Positions 1-5,582 of a DNA stretch of 6,504 nucleotides are shown here, in pieces. Origin of the DNA: Hyphomicrobiales bacterium (GTDB lineage: Bacteria > Pseudomonadota > Alphaproteobacteria > Rhizobiales > Aestuariivirgaceae); assembly GCA_026987255.1 (NCBI GenBank), contig JALSNA010000488.1, positions 1 through 6,504 of the forward strand, read 5' to 3'. Both the position numbers and the translations under genes were made by a program. The stretch's first letter is position 1. The number at the start of each line of letters is the position of its first letter. The notes below the pieces were generated by a model. It made no database searches. It had not been told where the DNA came from and saw only the letters and a program-made list of their open reading frames with translations.

Positions 1-16
1 TGGGGCCAAAAATGAT

Positions 17-64
17 GTCCTGCTGACGCCGGGCCGCCCCAAGTCAGCAGGACGCCTTGTTTTT
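17..64 (+). terminator. Inverted repeat with downstream T-run, possible terminator
   Basis: Two 11-base arms, GTCCTGCTGAC at 17-27 and GTCAGCAGGAC at 43-53, are perfect reverse complements around a 15-base GC-rich loop. A run of T follows at 59-64, separated from the stem by about five bases. This could end a plus-strand transcript coming from left of the window. The wide loop and the gap before the T-run make it a weaker terminator than the others here, so the structure is certain and the function inferred. Confidence 0.4.
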
Positions 65-67
65 CCT

Positions 68-115
68 GAAGAAAAGTATTTCCAGCCTGCCAGGCAGGCT
101 GGAAAACTTTTCTTC
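68..115. terminator. 48-nt near-perfect palindrome, probable bidirectional terminator
   Basis: Positions 68-77 plus 79-91 pair with 93-105 plus 106-115, giving 23 base pairs interrupted only by one bulged A at 78 and centred on A92. The core is GC-rich (CCAGCCTGCC and its complement) and is flanked on both sides by A/T-rich arms, so either strand would give a GC hairpin followed by a U-rich segment. That is the form of a bidirectional terminator. It lies 75 bases beyond the stop of the ParA-like gene, which already has a closer terminator, so it may serve a convergent gene left of the window or act as a backup. Confidence 0.6.
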
Positions 116-138
116 ACGTCCGACTCACAAGGCGGCCG

Positions 139-164
139 AAAAAGGGCCGCGCATGGCGGCCCTT
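139..164 (-). terminator. Intrinsic terminator of the ParA-like gene
   Basis: Read on the minus strand, AAGGGCCGC (164-156), the loop CATGC and GCGGCCCTT (150-142) form a nine-base-pair stem. The U-run at 143-139 follows at once, its first two bases also being the end of the stem. The structure starts 27 bases beyond the stop codon of the gene at 191-949, the usual position for a rho-independent terminator. The 145-150 arm could instead pair with 132-137 across a seven-base loop, a competing fold. Confidence 0.75.
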
Positions 165-190
165 CGTTCGTCCATTGGCGCCCGGCAAAA

Positions 191-949
191 TTATTTCTTG
201 TCCTTTCCGGCGGCTCCGGCGCGGGCTCCCGACAGGATGTTCTTGATCAGATCGAGACCGGCGAACTGCTCGTCGATTTCGGAAAGCCACTTGCGCACAT
301 AGCCGCGCAGGGTGAAGGAATTGTTGGCCTCTTCGCCGCTGGCGGTCTTGTTGTTGGCGAAATCGGTGAAGGTCACGCCGGAAAGATCCACCGCCTCATA
401 GGCCATTTCATTGAGCTTGGGCACCTCGATCTCGTGGGCATTGTTGAGATTGGCGAAATACTTCTTGTAGGTGGCCTCGTCCCATTCGAAGAAGTTGGTG
501 TCGTTGATGAAGTTGCGCGCCACCACGTAATCAATGCCGTTGACATACTTGTTGACTTCCTGAAGCTCGTCCAGCGAGGCCACGGAGGGGCCGACCACGT
601 GGAACATGCCGATGTTGAACATGCCGTCACGGGCCGCCTCGAAGACGCCGATGCGCTCGAAGATGTCCAGGGTGCGGCCCAGGGCGCCGGCCTTGAAATC
701 CACCACCGTGACTTTCTCGGCGGCATTTTCCAGGGTGTCGAGGATCTTCATCTGGTCGGCCACCTCCTCGATGTCGATGATCTCGGTGGAGCCGGGATAG
801 AAGCGGTGCAAGGTGCCGCGCGGGTTCTCGGTGTCGAAGGCGCGCGCCAGGACATTGCGCCGCGCCAGGAAGTCCAGCAGGGCGCGCGAAATGGTGGTCT
901 TGCCAACGCCGCCCTTGTCGGCGCCGACGAGGATCAGTGTAGGTTTCAT
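191..949 (-). CDS. Orphan ParA/MinD-type P-loop ATPase
   Basis: This 252-residue protein belongs to the deviant Walker A (SIMIBI, ParA/MinD-like) ATPases. Residues 12-19 read KGGVGKTT, with the signature lysine K12 and the phosphate-binding lysine K17. An aspartate in FDTE (D39) sits where the family's Walker A' aspartate is expected, and VTVVDF (D84) is a likely Walker B strand. The remainder, including an Asn-rich stretch near residues 200-215 and a Lys-tipped C-terminus, I do not recognise. Family members usually form ATP-dependent dimers that position DNA, division proteins or other cargo. No ParB-like partner or parS-like site is visible here, and the MipZ-type motif is absent, so chromosome partitioning is not supported and the cargo is unknown. 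The start has GAGGGG at 964-959, nine bases upstream. The gene is monocistronic within the window, has its own terminator, and diverges from the DUF1150 gene. Confidence 0.88.
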   Translation of the reverse strand: MKPTLILVGADKGGVGKTTISRALLDFLARRNVLARAFDTENPRGTLHRFYPGSTEIIDIEEVADQMKILDTLENAAEKVTVVDFKAGALGRTLDIFERIGVFEAARDGMFNIGMFHVVGPSVASLDELQEVNKYVNGIDYVVARNFINDTNFFEWDEATYKKYFANLNNAHEIEVPKLNEMAYEAVDLSGVTFTDFANNKTASGEEANNSFTLRGYVRKWLSEIDEQFAGLDLIKNILSGARAGAAGKDKK

Positions 950-1072
950 CTGTGTATACCCCTCGAAAGCTTGTGCAAAATCCGTTCAGGCGCCGTCTGG
1001 CAGGCCCCGTGCGGCGCACAGTATCATGGCGTCAAGGCTTTGACCAGACAGGGATTTGTCCACCCCCGCGCC

Positions 1073-1085
1073 GCCCCGCCGGGGC
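1073..1085. repeat. Short palindrome abutting the RpoH promoter
   Basis: GCCCCG at 1073-1078 and CGGGGC at 1080-1085 are perfect six-base arms around a single C. They end on the first base of the -35 element of the predicted heat-shock promoter. The site is placed where an operator could lie, but palindromes this short are common in GC-rich DNA, so a regulatory role is only a possibility. Confidence 0.3.
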
Positions 1086-1112
1086 TTGAAAAAGCGCGCC
1101 GCCTCCCCATAT
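1085..1112 (+). promoter_or_regulatory. Heat-shock sigma-32 (RpoH) promoter for the DUF1150 gene
   Basis: CTTGAAA at 1085-1091 is followed after 13 bases by CCCCATAT at 1105-1112. The RpoH consensus of enteric bacteria is CTTGAAA, about 13-15 bases, CCCCATnT, so every defined position matches. The looser alphaproteobacterial form, CTTG then about 17 bases then CYTATnT, is met with one mismatch. A housekeeping reading (TTGAAA, 18 bases, TATCAT) overlaps the same site, so sigma-70 use is not excluded. A start near 1120 would leave a leader of about 50 bases. That leader could form a bulged hairpin (1126-1133 with 1139-1148), which does not cover the ribosome binding site. Confidence 0.72.
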
Positions 1113-1168
1113 CATGCGGGCAAGAGCGCATCCATGAAGGATGGGCGCACCGCAACGAGGTTTCGAAC

Positions 1169-1426
1169 ATGGCAAGCAAACTGGACAAGAAAGCTCTCAA
1201 TCCCCTGGAGCTGGCCATGCTGGGCGGCGGCGAGGTGGCCTATATCCGCCCCATCAAGGTGGCCGAGGCGGCCAGGATCATCGGCGAGCCGATTCACGTG
1301 GCCGCCGGCACGCGGCTTTACTGTGTCTGCCATGCCGATGGCACGCCCTTGGCCATCACCGACAGCCGCGCCGGAGCCCTGGCCAACGCCATGGAAAACG
1401 ACCTGATGCCGATCAGCGTGCATTGA
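1169..1426 (+). CDS. DUF1150 family small protein
   Basis: An 85-residue protein matching the DUF1150 family, a small alphaproteobacterial family of unknown biochemical role. The diagnostic part is the GGGEVAYIRPI segment (about residues 19-29), followed by a region ending in a conserved-looking ITDSRAGALANA stretch. It has no signal peptide or membrane segment, so it is probably cytosolic. The chosen ATG has ACGAGG at 1155-1160, eight bases upstream; the reading frame is open much further 5', but that part overlaps the divergent ATPase gene and the promoter and is not coding. DUF1150 genes are often found beside small heat-shock protein (Hsp20/IbpA) genes in this class. Here no Hsp20 gene is adjacent, but the gene has its own RpoH-type promoter, which supports a stress role. 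A strong terminator follows 28 bases after the stop, so it is probably a single-gene transcript. Confidence 0.9.
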   Translation: MASKLDKKALNPLELAMLGGGEVAYIRPIKVAEAARIIGEPIHVAAGTRLYCVCHADGTPLAITDSRAGALANAMENDLMPISVH

Positions 1427-1454
1427 CCATGCCGCAGGACGGCTTTACGGCATG

Positions 1455-1484
1455 AAAAAGCCCCGGAAACCTCCGGGGCTTTTT
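1455..1484. terminator. Strong bidirectional intrinsic terminator between DUF1150 and secB
   Basis: A 13-base-pair perfect stem (1455-1467 with 1472-1484) has a four-base AACC loop. Each arm ends in a run of five A or T, so transcripts of either strand end in a GC-rich hairpin plus U-tract. It lies 28 bases after the DUF1150 stop and about 135 bases beyond the secB stop, and therefore can serve both convergent genes. Confidence 0.88.
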
Positions 1485-1518
1485 GCATTCGGGCAGCTCC
1501 ATCAACTGTCTTGAAGAC

Positions 1519-1571
1519 CATCCCCTGCCAATCCCCGTAGCATCCCATGATTGGGGCGTTGGCCGGGGATG
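1519..1571. repeat. Long imperfect inverted repeat beyond the secB 3' end
   Basis: CATCCCC (1519-1525) pairs with GGGGATG (1565-1571), GCCAA (1527-1531) with TTGGC (1559-1563), and CCCC (1533-1536) with GGGG (1553-1556). That makes 16 base pairs with one mismatch and a small internal loop, closed by a 16-base loop. No T-run follows on either strand. It would lie in the secB 3' untranslated region upstream of the shared terminator, so it may be a 3' stabilising structure, a processed RNA, or a copy of a dispersed palindrome. The rest of the 192-base gap between the two genes shows nothing else. Confidence 0.45.
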
Positions 1572-1618
1572 AAGATGGGCGCGCAAGCGTTTTTGGAGAT
1601 CCCCATGCGCATGAAGCC

Positions 1619-2134
1619 TCAGGTGGTGGCCTTGCCTTCCGCCTCGGCCTGGGCCGCGGCCATGCGCTGGGCATACATGGCGCCGAAGTCGATGGGATCG
1701 AGCATCAGCGGCGGGAAGCCGCCATCGCGGGTGGCATCCGCCAGGATGCGCCGCGCGAAGGGGAAGATCATGCGCGGGCATTCCACCAGCAGAACCGCGC
1801 CCATGGCCTCCTCGGGGATATTGGTCAGCCGGAAGATGCCGCAATAGGTCATCTCGACGTTGAAGACCACCTTCTCTTCATGCTCGGCCTTGGCCTCGAT
1901 CTCCAAAGTGACCTCGAAATCGTTCTCGCCAAGCTGGTTGGCGTTGACGTTGACCCCGATGTTGATCTGCGGCTGGCCCTCCTGCATGGCCAGGGAGGTG
2001 GGGGCATTGGGATTCTCGAAGGAGAGATCCTTCAGGTATTGGCCGAGAATGCCCATTTGCGGGGCATTGGCCTCCCCGGCGTTGGCCGCGGCCTGCGCGC
2101 CATTGCCCTTGTTGGCGTCTTTGCTGTCTGACAT
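1619..2134 (-). CDS. secB: Protein-export chaperone SecB
   Basis: SecB is a cytosolic homotetrameric chaperone that holds preproteins unfolded and delivers them to SecA at the Sec translocon. The 171-residue product has the family hallmarks: the YLKDLSFENPNAP-type segment at 33-45, the beta-strand core at about 57-105, the VLLVECPRMIFPFARRI region at 114-130, and GGFPPLMLDPIDF at 138-150. The core is full length; the first 25 residues are a low-complexity Ala/Asn-rich extension and the tail is Ala/Glu-rich, as is usual in alphaproteobacterial SecB. The ATG at 2134 has AAGGA nine bases upstream (2148-2144). It lies 133 bases downstream of fxsA on the same strand, so the two may be co-transcribed, although a secB promoter in that gap is possible and I found no clear one. 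The gap also holds short GC-rich inverted repeats without a T-run, for example 2228-2233 with 2250-2255. Confidence 0.97.
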   Translation of the reverse strand: MSDSKDANKGNGAQAAANAGEANAPQMGILGQYLKDLSFENPNAPTSLAMQEGQPQINIGVNVNANQLGENDFEVTLEIEAKAEHEEKVVFNVEMTYCGIFRLTNIPEEAMGAVLLVECPRMIFPFARRILADATRDGGFPPLMLDPIDFGAMYAQRMAAAQAEAEGKATT

Positions 2135-2267
2135 GTTCGTGCGTCCTTTCGATTTGACTCTCGCGCCGGCCCGCTCAGGCCCGGCCTTTCAACATCCGGT
2201 TTCGTCCGTGGCTAACATGGACGGATACGGGCGCGCAAGCATCGATATCCGCCCGCACCGCCCAGGG

Positions 2268-2753
2268 TCACTTTTTCCGCCATGGCGAGTCCTCATGGCC
2301 GATGCGCTCCGGCTCGTCTTCGATCTCCACCACCTCGGCCTCGATGATGGTTGCCCCGGATGGATCCGTGCACACATGGGCCTGCGCCTGAACCCGGCTG
2401 GCCAGGCGCGCGACGATCCATGCCGCCAGCGCCTTGCGCAGCGGCGGGATGAGCAGCACAAAGCCGATGGCGTCGGTGATGAAGCCGGGGATGAAGAGCA
2501 AGACACCGGCCAGAAGAAGCAGGGCCCCGGAGACGATCTCGAGCACCGGCGGGCGGCCCTCGTCAGCCGCCTGGCGCAATTCGGTCAGGGCCTGAAAGCC
2601 CTGATGGCGCACCAGGCCTACGCCAATGATGGCGGTCAGGAAGGTGAAGGCTATGGTGTTGAACACCCCCACCTGCGCGCCCACCTTGATGAAGGTGGCC
2701 AGCTCCAGGGCGGGGATGCCGACGAACAGCGCCAGGAGAATGATGAAGACCAT
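2268..2753 (-). CDS. fxsA: FxsA family membrane protein
   Basis: A 161-residue FxsA-family protein. In Escherichia coli, FxsA is an inner-membrane protein whose overproduction relieves F-plasmid exclusion of phage T7; its normal role is unclear. The N-terminal 105 residues carry the conserved pattern: hydrophobic segments at about 1-20, 26-48 and 72-103, the IPALELATFIKVG segment at 13-25, an RHQG turn at 49-52, and LLFIPGFITDAIGF at 85-98. The C-terminal 55 residues are hydrophilic, acidic and then basic (ending WRKK), and probably cytosolic. The start at 2753 has GAAGGA six bases upstream (2765-2760); the frame is open much further upstream, but that part overlaps the divergent timA-like gene and is not coding. 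It heads an fxsA-secB pair. The leader has a small hairpin (2772-2777 with 2782-2787). Confidence 0.92.
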   Translation of the reverse strand: MVFIILLALFVGIPALELATFIKVGAQVGVFNTIAFTFLTAIIGVGLVRHQGFQALTELRQAADEGRPPVLEIVSGALLLLAGVLLFIPGFITDAIGFVLLIPPLRKALAAWIVARLASRVQAQAHVCTDPSGATIIEAEVVEIEDEPERIGHEDSPWRKK

Positions 2754-2820
2754 GGTGTATCCTTCGTGCAGATCCGCGCGGGCGGATGGATGAACATTCC
2801 GCCACTTGACGCATGAACCA

Positions 2821-2850
2821 TTGTCTGGCGGATACAAGGGGCTATATACT
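2821..2850 (+). promoter_or_regulatory. Candidate housekeeping promoter for the timA-like gene
   Basis: TTGTCT at 2821-2826 and TATACT at 2845-2850 are separated by 18 bases. The -10 matches the sigma-70 consensus at five of six positions, the -35 at four of six. Initiation near 2857 would leave a leader of about 95 bases. A second -35-like TTGACG at 2806-2811 lies 19 bases before GATACA at 2831-2836. The same spacer must also drive fxsA on the other strand, for which I see no convincing promoter. Confidence 0.42.
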
Positions 2851-2952
2851 GACCTGCAATATAGGGATTCATGGCGGCATTTCCATCCATGCAGGAAAAA
2901 TTCGCCGCACAGGCCGGGATCGCGACAGCCCCGGCAAGGAGACGAAAAGACC

Positions 2953-3663
2953 ATGAACCAGGCCTTCGATCCGCTCAATCTGCTGCTGCTGGCCGTTGCC
3001 GTGGTGGTGTTCTTCAAGCTGCGCTCGGTGCTGGGCACGCGCACCGGGCATGAAAAGCCGCTGGACTTTCCGCCCGTTGGCGGCGAGGAAAAGCCCGCCG
3101 CCAGCACCAATGGCAAGGTCGTCCCCCTGCCCGGCTCCACGGACATGCCGGCCCGCGGCCTGCCAGAGGAGACCCCGCCGGTATGGGAGGGCGTGGCCGA
3201 GGAGGGCTCGGAGCTGGCCAGGGTGCTGCAGACCATGGCGCAGCGCGATGCCAATTTCACCGTCAAGGGCTTTCTGGATGGTGCGGGCAAGGCCTACGAG
3301 ATGATCGTCACCGCCTTTGCCACCGGCGACAAGAAGACCCTCAAGCCCCTGCTCTCGAAGGAGGTCTATCAGGGCTTCGCCCAGGCCATCGACGAGCGCA
3401 AGAAGCGCGGCGAGACACTGGAGCTGACCTTCGTCGGCCTTGACGAGGCGAAGATTCTCAAAGGCGCGATCAAGGGCCGCAAGGGGGCCTTGACGGTGAA
3501 ATTCATCTCCGAGGTCATCACCGCCCTGAAGGATGCCGAAGGCAAGGTGCTGGAAGGCGATCCGAACCGCATCACCCAGGTGACCGACATCTGGACTTTC
3601 GAGCGCGACGTCACCTCCCGCGATCCCAACTGGAAGCTGGTGGCCACCGAGGCCCAGGAATGA
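2953..3663 (+). CDS. timA: Tim44-domain membrane-anchored protein (TimA-like)
   Basis: This 236-residue protein is the bacterial relative of mitochondrial Tim44, called TimA in Caulobacter. Residues 8-21 form one hydrophobic N-terminal membrane anchor, followed by the conserved FKLRSVLGTRTG junction (21-32). A Pro/Glu-rich linker covers about 33-85. The Tim44-like domain runs from about 88 to 234 and includes the RDANFTVKGFL and KTLKPLLSKEVY segments. Mitochondrial Tim44 tethers Hsp70 to the inner-membrane translocase; the bacterial version lacks the Hsp70-binding N-terminus, and its role in membrane-protein handling is inferred. The start at 2953 has AAGGAG at 2936-2941, eleven bases upstream, rather long but the best site; the open frame extends upstream to 2806 without a better one. 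It diverges from fxsA-secB and is followed 57 bases later by the permease gene, so a shared transcript is likely. Confidence 0.9.
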   Translation: MNQAFDPLNLLLLAVAVVVFFKLRSVLGTRTGHEKPLDFPPVGGEEKPAASTNGKVVPLPGSTDMPARGLPEETPPVWEGVAEEGSELARVLQTMAQRDANFTVKGFLDGAGKAYEMIVTAFATGDKKTLKPLLSKEVYQGFAQAIDERKKRGETLELTFVGLDEAKILKGAIKGRKGALTVKFISEVITALKDAEGKVLEGDPNRITQVTDIWTFERDVTSRDPNWKLVATEAQE

Positions 3664-3720
3664 CCCTGAAGGCGGCCCGGCCATCGGGGCCTTGCGGCGT
3701 GGCGCAACCGGAGCTCTCCC

Positions 3721-4614
3721 ATGTCCTTGCGCACTGATGCCTCTCCCATGGCCGGCATCGCGCTCATGGTGACGGCCTTTGCGCTCTTTACCCTGCTCGA
3801 CGCCTCCGCCAAGAAGCTCATGCCGCATCTGCCCGCCGGGGTGGTGGTGCTGGGCCGCTATGTCTTTGGCGTCGCGGCCATTATCGCCATCGGCTGGCCG
3901 GTATGGAAAGGGGCCATGTGGCGCACCGCGCACCTGCGGCTGCAACTGCTGCGCGGGGCGCTCATGGTGGCCGCCACCTTGCTGAACTTCCTGGCGGTGC
4001 GTTACCTGCAACTGGCCCAGACCTCGGCCATCCTCTTTTCCGCCCCCTTGTGGGTCTGCGCCCTCTCCCCGGCCATCCTCGGCGAGCATGTGGGCTGGCG
4101 GCGCTGGGCAGCGGTGCTGGCGGGCTTTGCCGGGGTCATGCTGGTGCTGCGCCCCGGCACGGCGGGCTTTCACCCGGCCATGCTGCTGTCGCTGCTGGCC
4201 GCCCTGACCCTGGCCATCTACCAGATCCTGACGCGCAAGGTGGGCGGCAAGGACGCGGCCATCTCCTCGCTGCTGTGGTCCTCGGCCTCGGCCATGATCT
4301 TCTCCATTCCCCTGCTGGGCTTCGGGGCCGCCTGGCCGGCCGCCTGGCACTGGCCCCTGCTGGCGCTGGCGGGGCTGGCCGGTTCGGCGGGGCATTTCCT
4401 GCTCACCGAGGCGCACCGGCGCGCTCCGGCCTCGCTGCTGGCGCCCTTCGCCTATTCGCAACTGGGCTGGATGATCCTCATCGGCTGGGCCTGGTTCGGC
4501 GATGTGCCCGATGGCTGGACCATTGCCGGAGCGTTCATCGTCGCTGCCGCCGGGCTGGTCGTCTGGCATCGCGAGCGCGCCGCATCCCTGGCGGCGCTGG
4601 AAGAGGGGGTGTGA
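3721..4614 (+). CDS. EamA/DMT-superfamily permease, ten membrane spans
   Basis: A 297-residue integral inner-membrane protein of the drug/metabolite transporter superfamily. Hydropathy by eye gives ten spans, at about 10-28, 41-59, 76-93, 100-119, 128-144, 152-171, 182-201, 209-226, 238-258 and 267-283. They are arranged as two EamA repeats (about 11-144 and 152-283), the usual architecture and length. The second repeat carries the typical EAHRRAPASLLAPFAYSQL segment at 230-248. Substrates in this superfamily range from amino acids and nucleotide precursors to drugs and cannot be told from sequence. CGGAG at 3709-3713 lies seven bases before the ATG. The stop is immediately followed by the mutM start, so the pair is very probably translationally coupled. 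I see no functional link between the two; co-transcription is the firmer conclusion. Confidence 0.92.
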   Translation: MSLRTDASPMAGIALMVTAFALFTLLDASAKKLMPHLPAGVVVLGRYVFGVAAIIAIGWPVWKGAMWRTAHLRLQLLRGALMVAATLLNFLAVRYLQLAQTSAILFSAPLWVCALSPAILGEHVGWRRWAAVLAGFAGVMLVLRPGTAGFHPAMLLSLLAALTLAIYQILTRKVGGKDAAISSLLWSSASAMIFSIPLLGFGAAWPAAWHWPLLALAGLAGSAGHFLLTEAHRRAPASLLAPFAYSQLGWMILIGWAWFGDVPDGWTIAGAFIVAAAGLVVWHRERAASLAALEEGV

Positions 4615-5502
4615 ATGCCCGAGCTGCCGGAGGTGGAAACCGTGGCGCGCGGCCTTGCGCCGCATGTGCGGGGCCGGCGCATCATTTCCGTGACCCGCTC
4701 GGACAAGGCCTTGCGCCTTCCCTGGCCGGACGATTTCGCCGCCCGGCTGGAAGGTGCGCGCATAAAGGCCATTGCCCGGCGCGCCAAGTTCCTGCTGTGG
4801 CGGCTGGAGGGAGGTATGAGCCTGCTGTCGCATCTGGGCATGAGCGGCCGCTTCACGGTTCTTCCCGGCGGCGGCGGCAAGGCCAGGGGCCTGGGCGAGT
4901 TCTATTTTCACCCGGCGGCGGCGCCCGAACCGGGGCCGCACGATCACCTGACGCTGGTGCTCGATGACCAGACGCGCGTCATCTATACCGATCCGCGCCG
5001 CTTCGGCTTTTTCGATCTGCTGGCCACGGAGGCCGAAGGCCGCCATCCCATGCTGGCGCGGCTGGGGCCGGAGCCGCTGGGGGCGCAGTTTACCGCCGCC
5101 CATCTGGCCTCAGCCTGCCAGGGCCGGCGCGCCCCCATCAAGAGCGTTCTGCTGGATCAGAAAACGGTGGCCGGGCTGGGCAACATCTATGTCTGCGAGG
5201 CGCTCTTTCGCGCCCGCATCTCGCCGAAACGCACGGCCGCCTCCCTGGCCCCAACGGGGCGGCCGGCGGTGCGCATCGGGCGCCTGGTGGCGCAGATCCG
5301 CGCGGTGCTGCGCGAGGCCATAGCGGCGGGCGGCTCCACCTTGCGCGACCATGCGCAGGTGAGTGGCGAGGCGGGCGGCTTCCAGCAGCATTTTTCCGTC
5401 TATGGCCGCGCCGGAGAGCCTTGCGAAGCCTGCGGGCGGCCCATCCGGCGCATCACCCAATGCGGCCGCAGCAGCTTTTATTGCCCCGCCTGCCAAAGGT
5501 GA
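4615..5502 (+). CDS. mutM: Formamidopyrimidine-DNA glycosylase (MutM/Fpg)
   Basis: MutM removes oxidised purines such as 8-oxoguanine and formamidopyrimidines from DNA and cuts the abasic site by beta,delta-elimination. The N-terminus is PELPEVET, with the nucleophilic Pro (residue 2) and catalytic Glu (residue 3). K58 matches the conserved Lys-57 of the mature enzyme. M76, R128 and F130 correspond to the residues that fill the DNA gap. The helix-two-turn-helix region includes [12 protein letters not shown] (187-198). The C-terminal zinc finger has Cys 270, 273, 290 and 293 in C-X2-C-X16-C-X2-C spacing, with R285 in place. At 295 residues it is about 25 longer than the E. coli enzyme, mainly from a Gly/Pro-rich insertion near 84-108. 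GAGGGG lies just upstream, inside the permease gene. All catalytic positions are intact. Confidence 0.97.
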   Translation: MPELPEVETVARGLAPHVRGRRIISVTRSDKALRLPWPDDFAARLEGARIKAIARRAKFLLWRLEGGMSLLSHLGMSGRFTVLPGGGGKARGLGEFYFHPAAAPEPGPHDHLTLVLDDQTRVIYTDPRRFGFFDLLATEAEGRHPMLARLGPEPLGAQFTAAHLASACQGRRAPIKSVLLDQKTVAGLGNIYVCEALFRARISPKRTAASLAPTGRPAVRIGRLVAQIRAVLREAIAAGGSTLRDHAQVSGEAGGFQQHFSVYGRAGEPCEACGRPIRRITQCGRSSFYCPACQR

Positions 5503-5582
5503 CATGACCCACAGACCCTGTTGACCCATCCGCCCGGATGGCCTATCGCCAGCCCTGATCAGCGACTACAAAGGAAAATGCC

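Noticed and set aside
995..1049. Spaced inverted repeats in the ATPase/DUF1150 spacer (GTCTGG with CCAGAC; GTGCG with CGCAC at 1009-1019)
   Set aside because: Arms of five or six bases are expected by chance in GC-rich DNA and no regulator site is recognisable.
2..1168. Plus-strand frame that stays open from the window start into DUF1150
   Set aside because: It runs antisense through the ParA-like gene and across two non-coding spacers. The DUF1150 start with its ribosome binding site and promoter is at 1169, so the upstream part is chance openness.
2754..3290. 180-codon upstream extension of the fxsA frame
   Set aside because: It overlaps the divergent timA-like gene and the shared promoter region. 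The FxsA family N-terminus and a good ribosome binding site fix the start at 2753.
2869..5103. 744-codon open frame on the minus strand opposite timA, the permease and mutM
   Set aside because: It lies antisense to three well-identified genes. Its product is a low-complexity Gly/Gln/His/Arg-rich string without recognisable motifs, typical of a shadow frame in GC-rich DNA.
5521..5549. Promoter for rph (TTGACC, 17 bases, TATCGC)
   Set aside because: The -35 is good but the -10 matches poorly and an inverted repeat lies in the spacer, so it is too weak to list as a feature.
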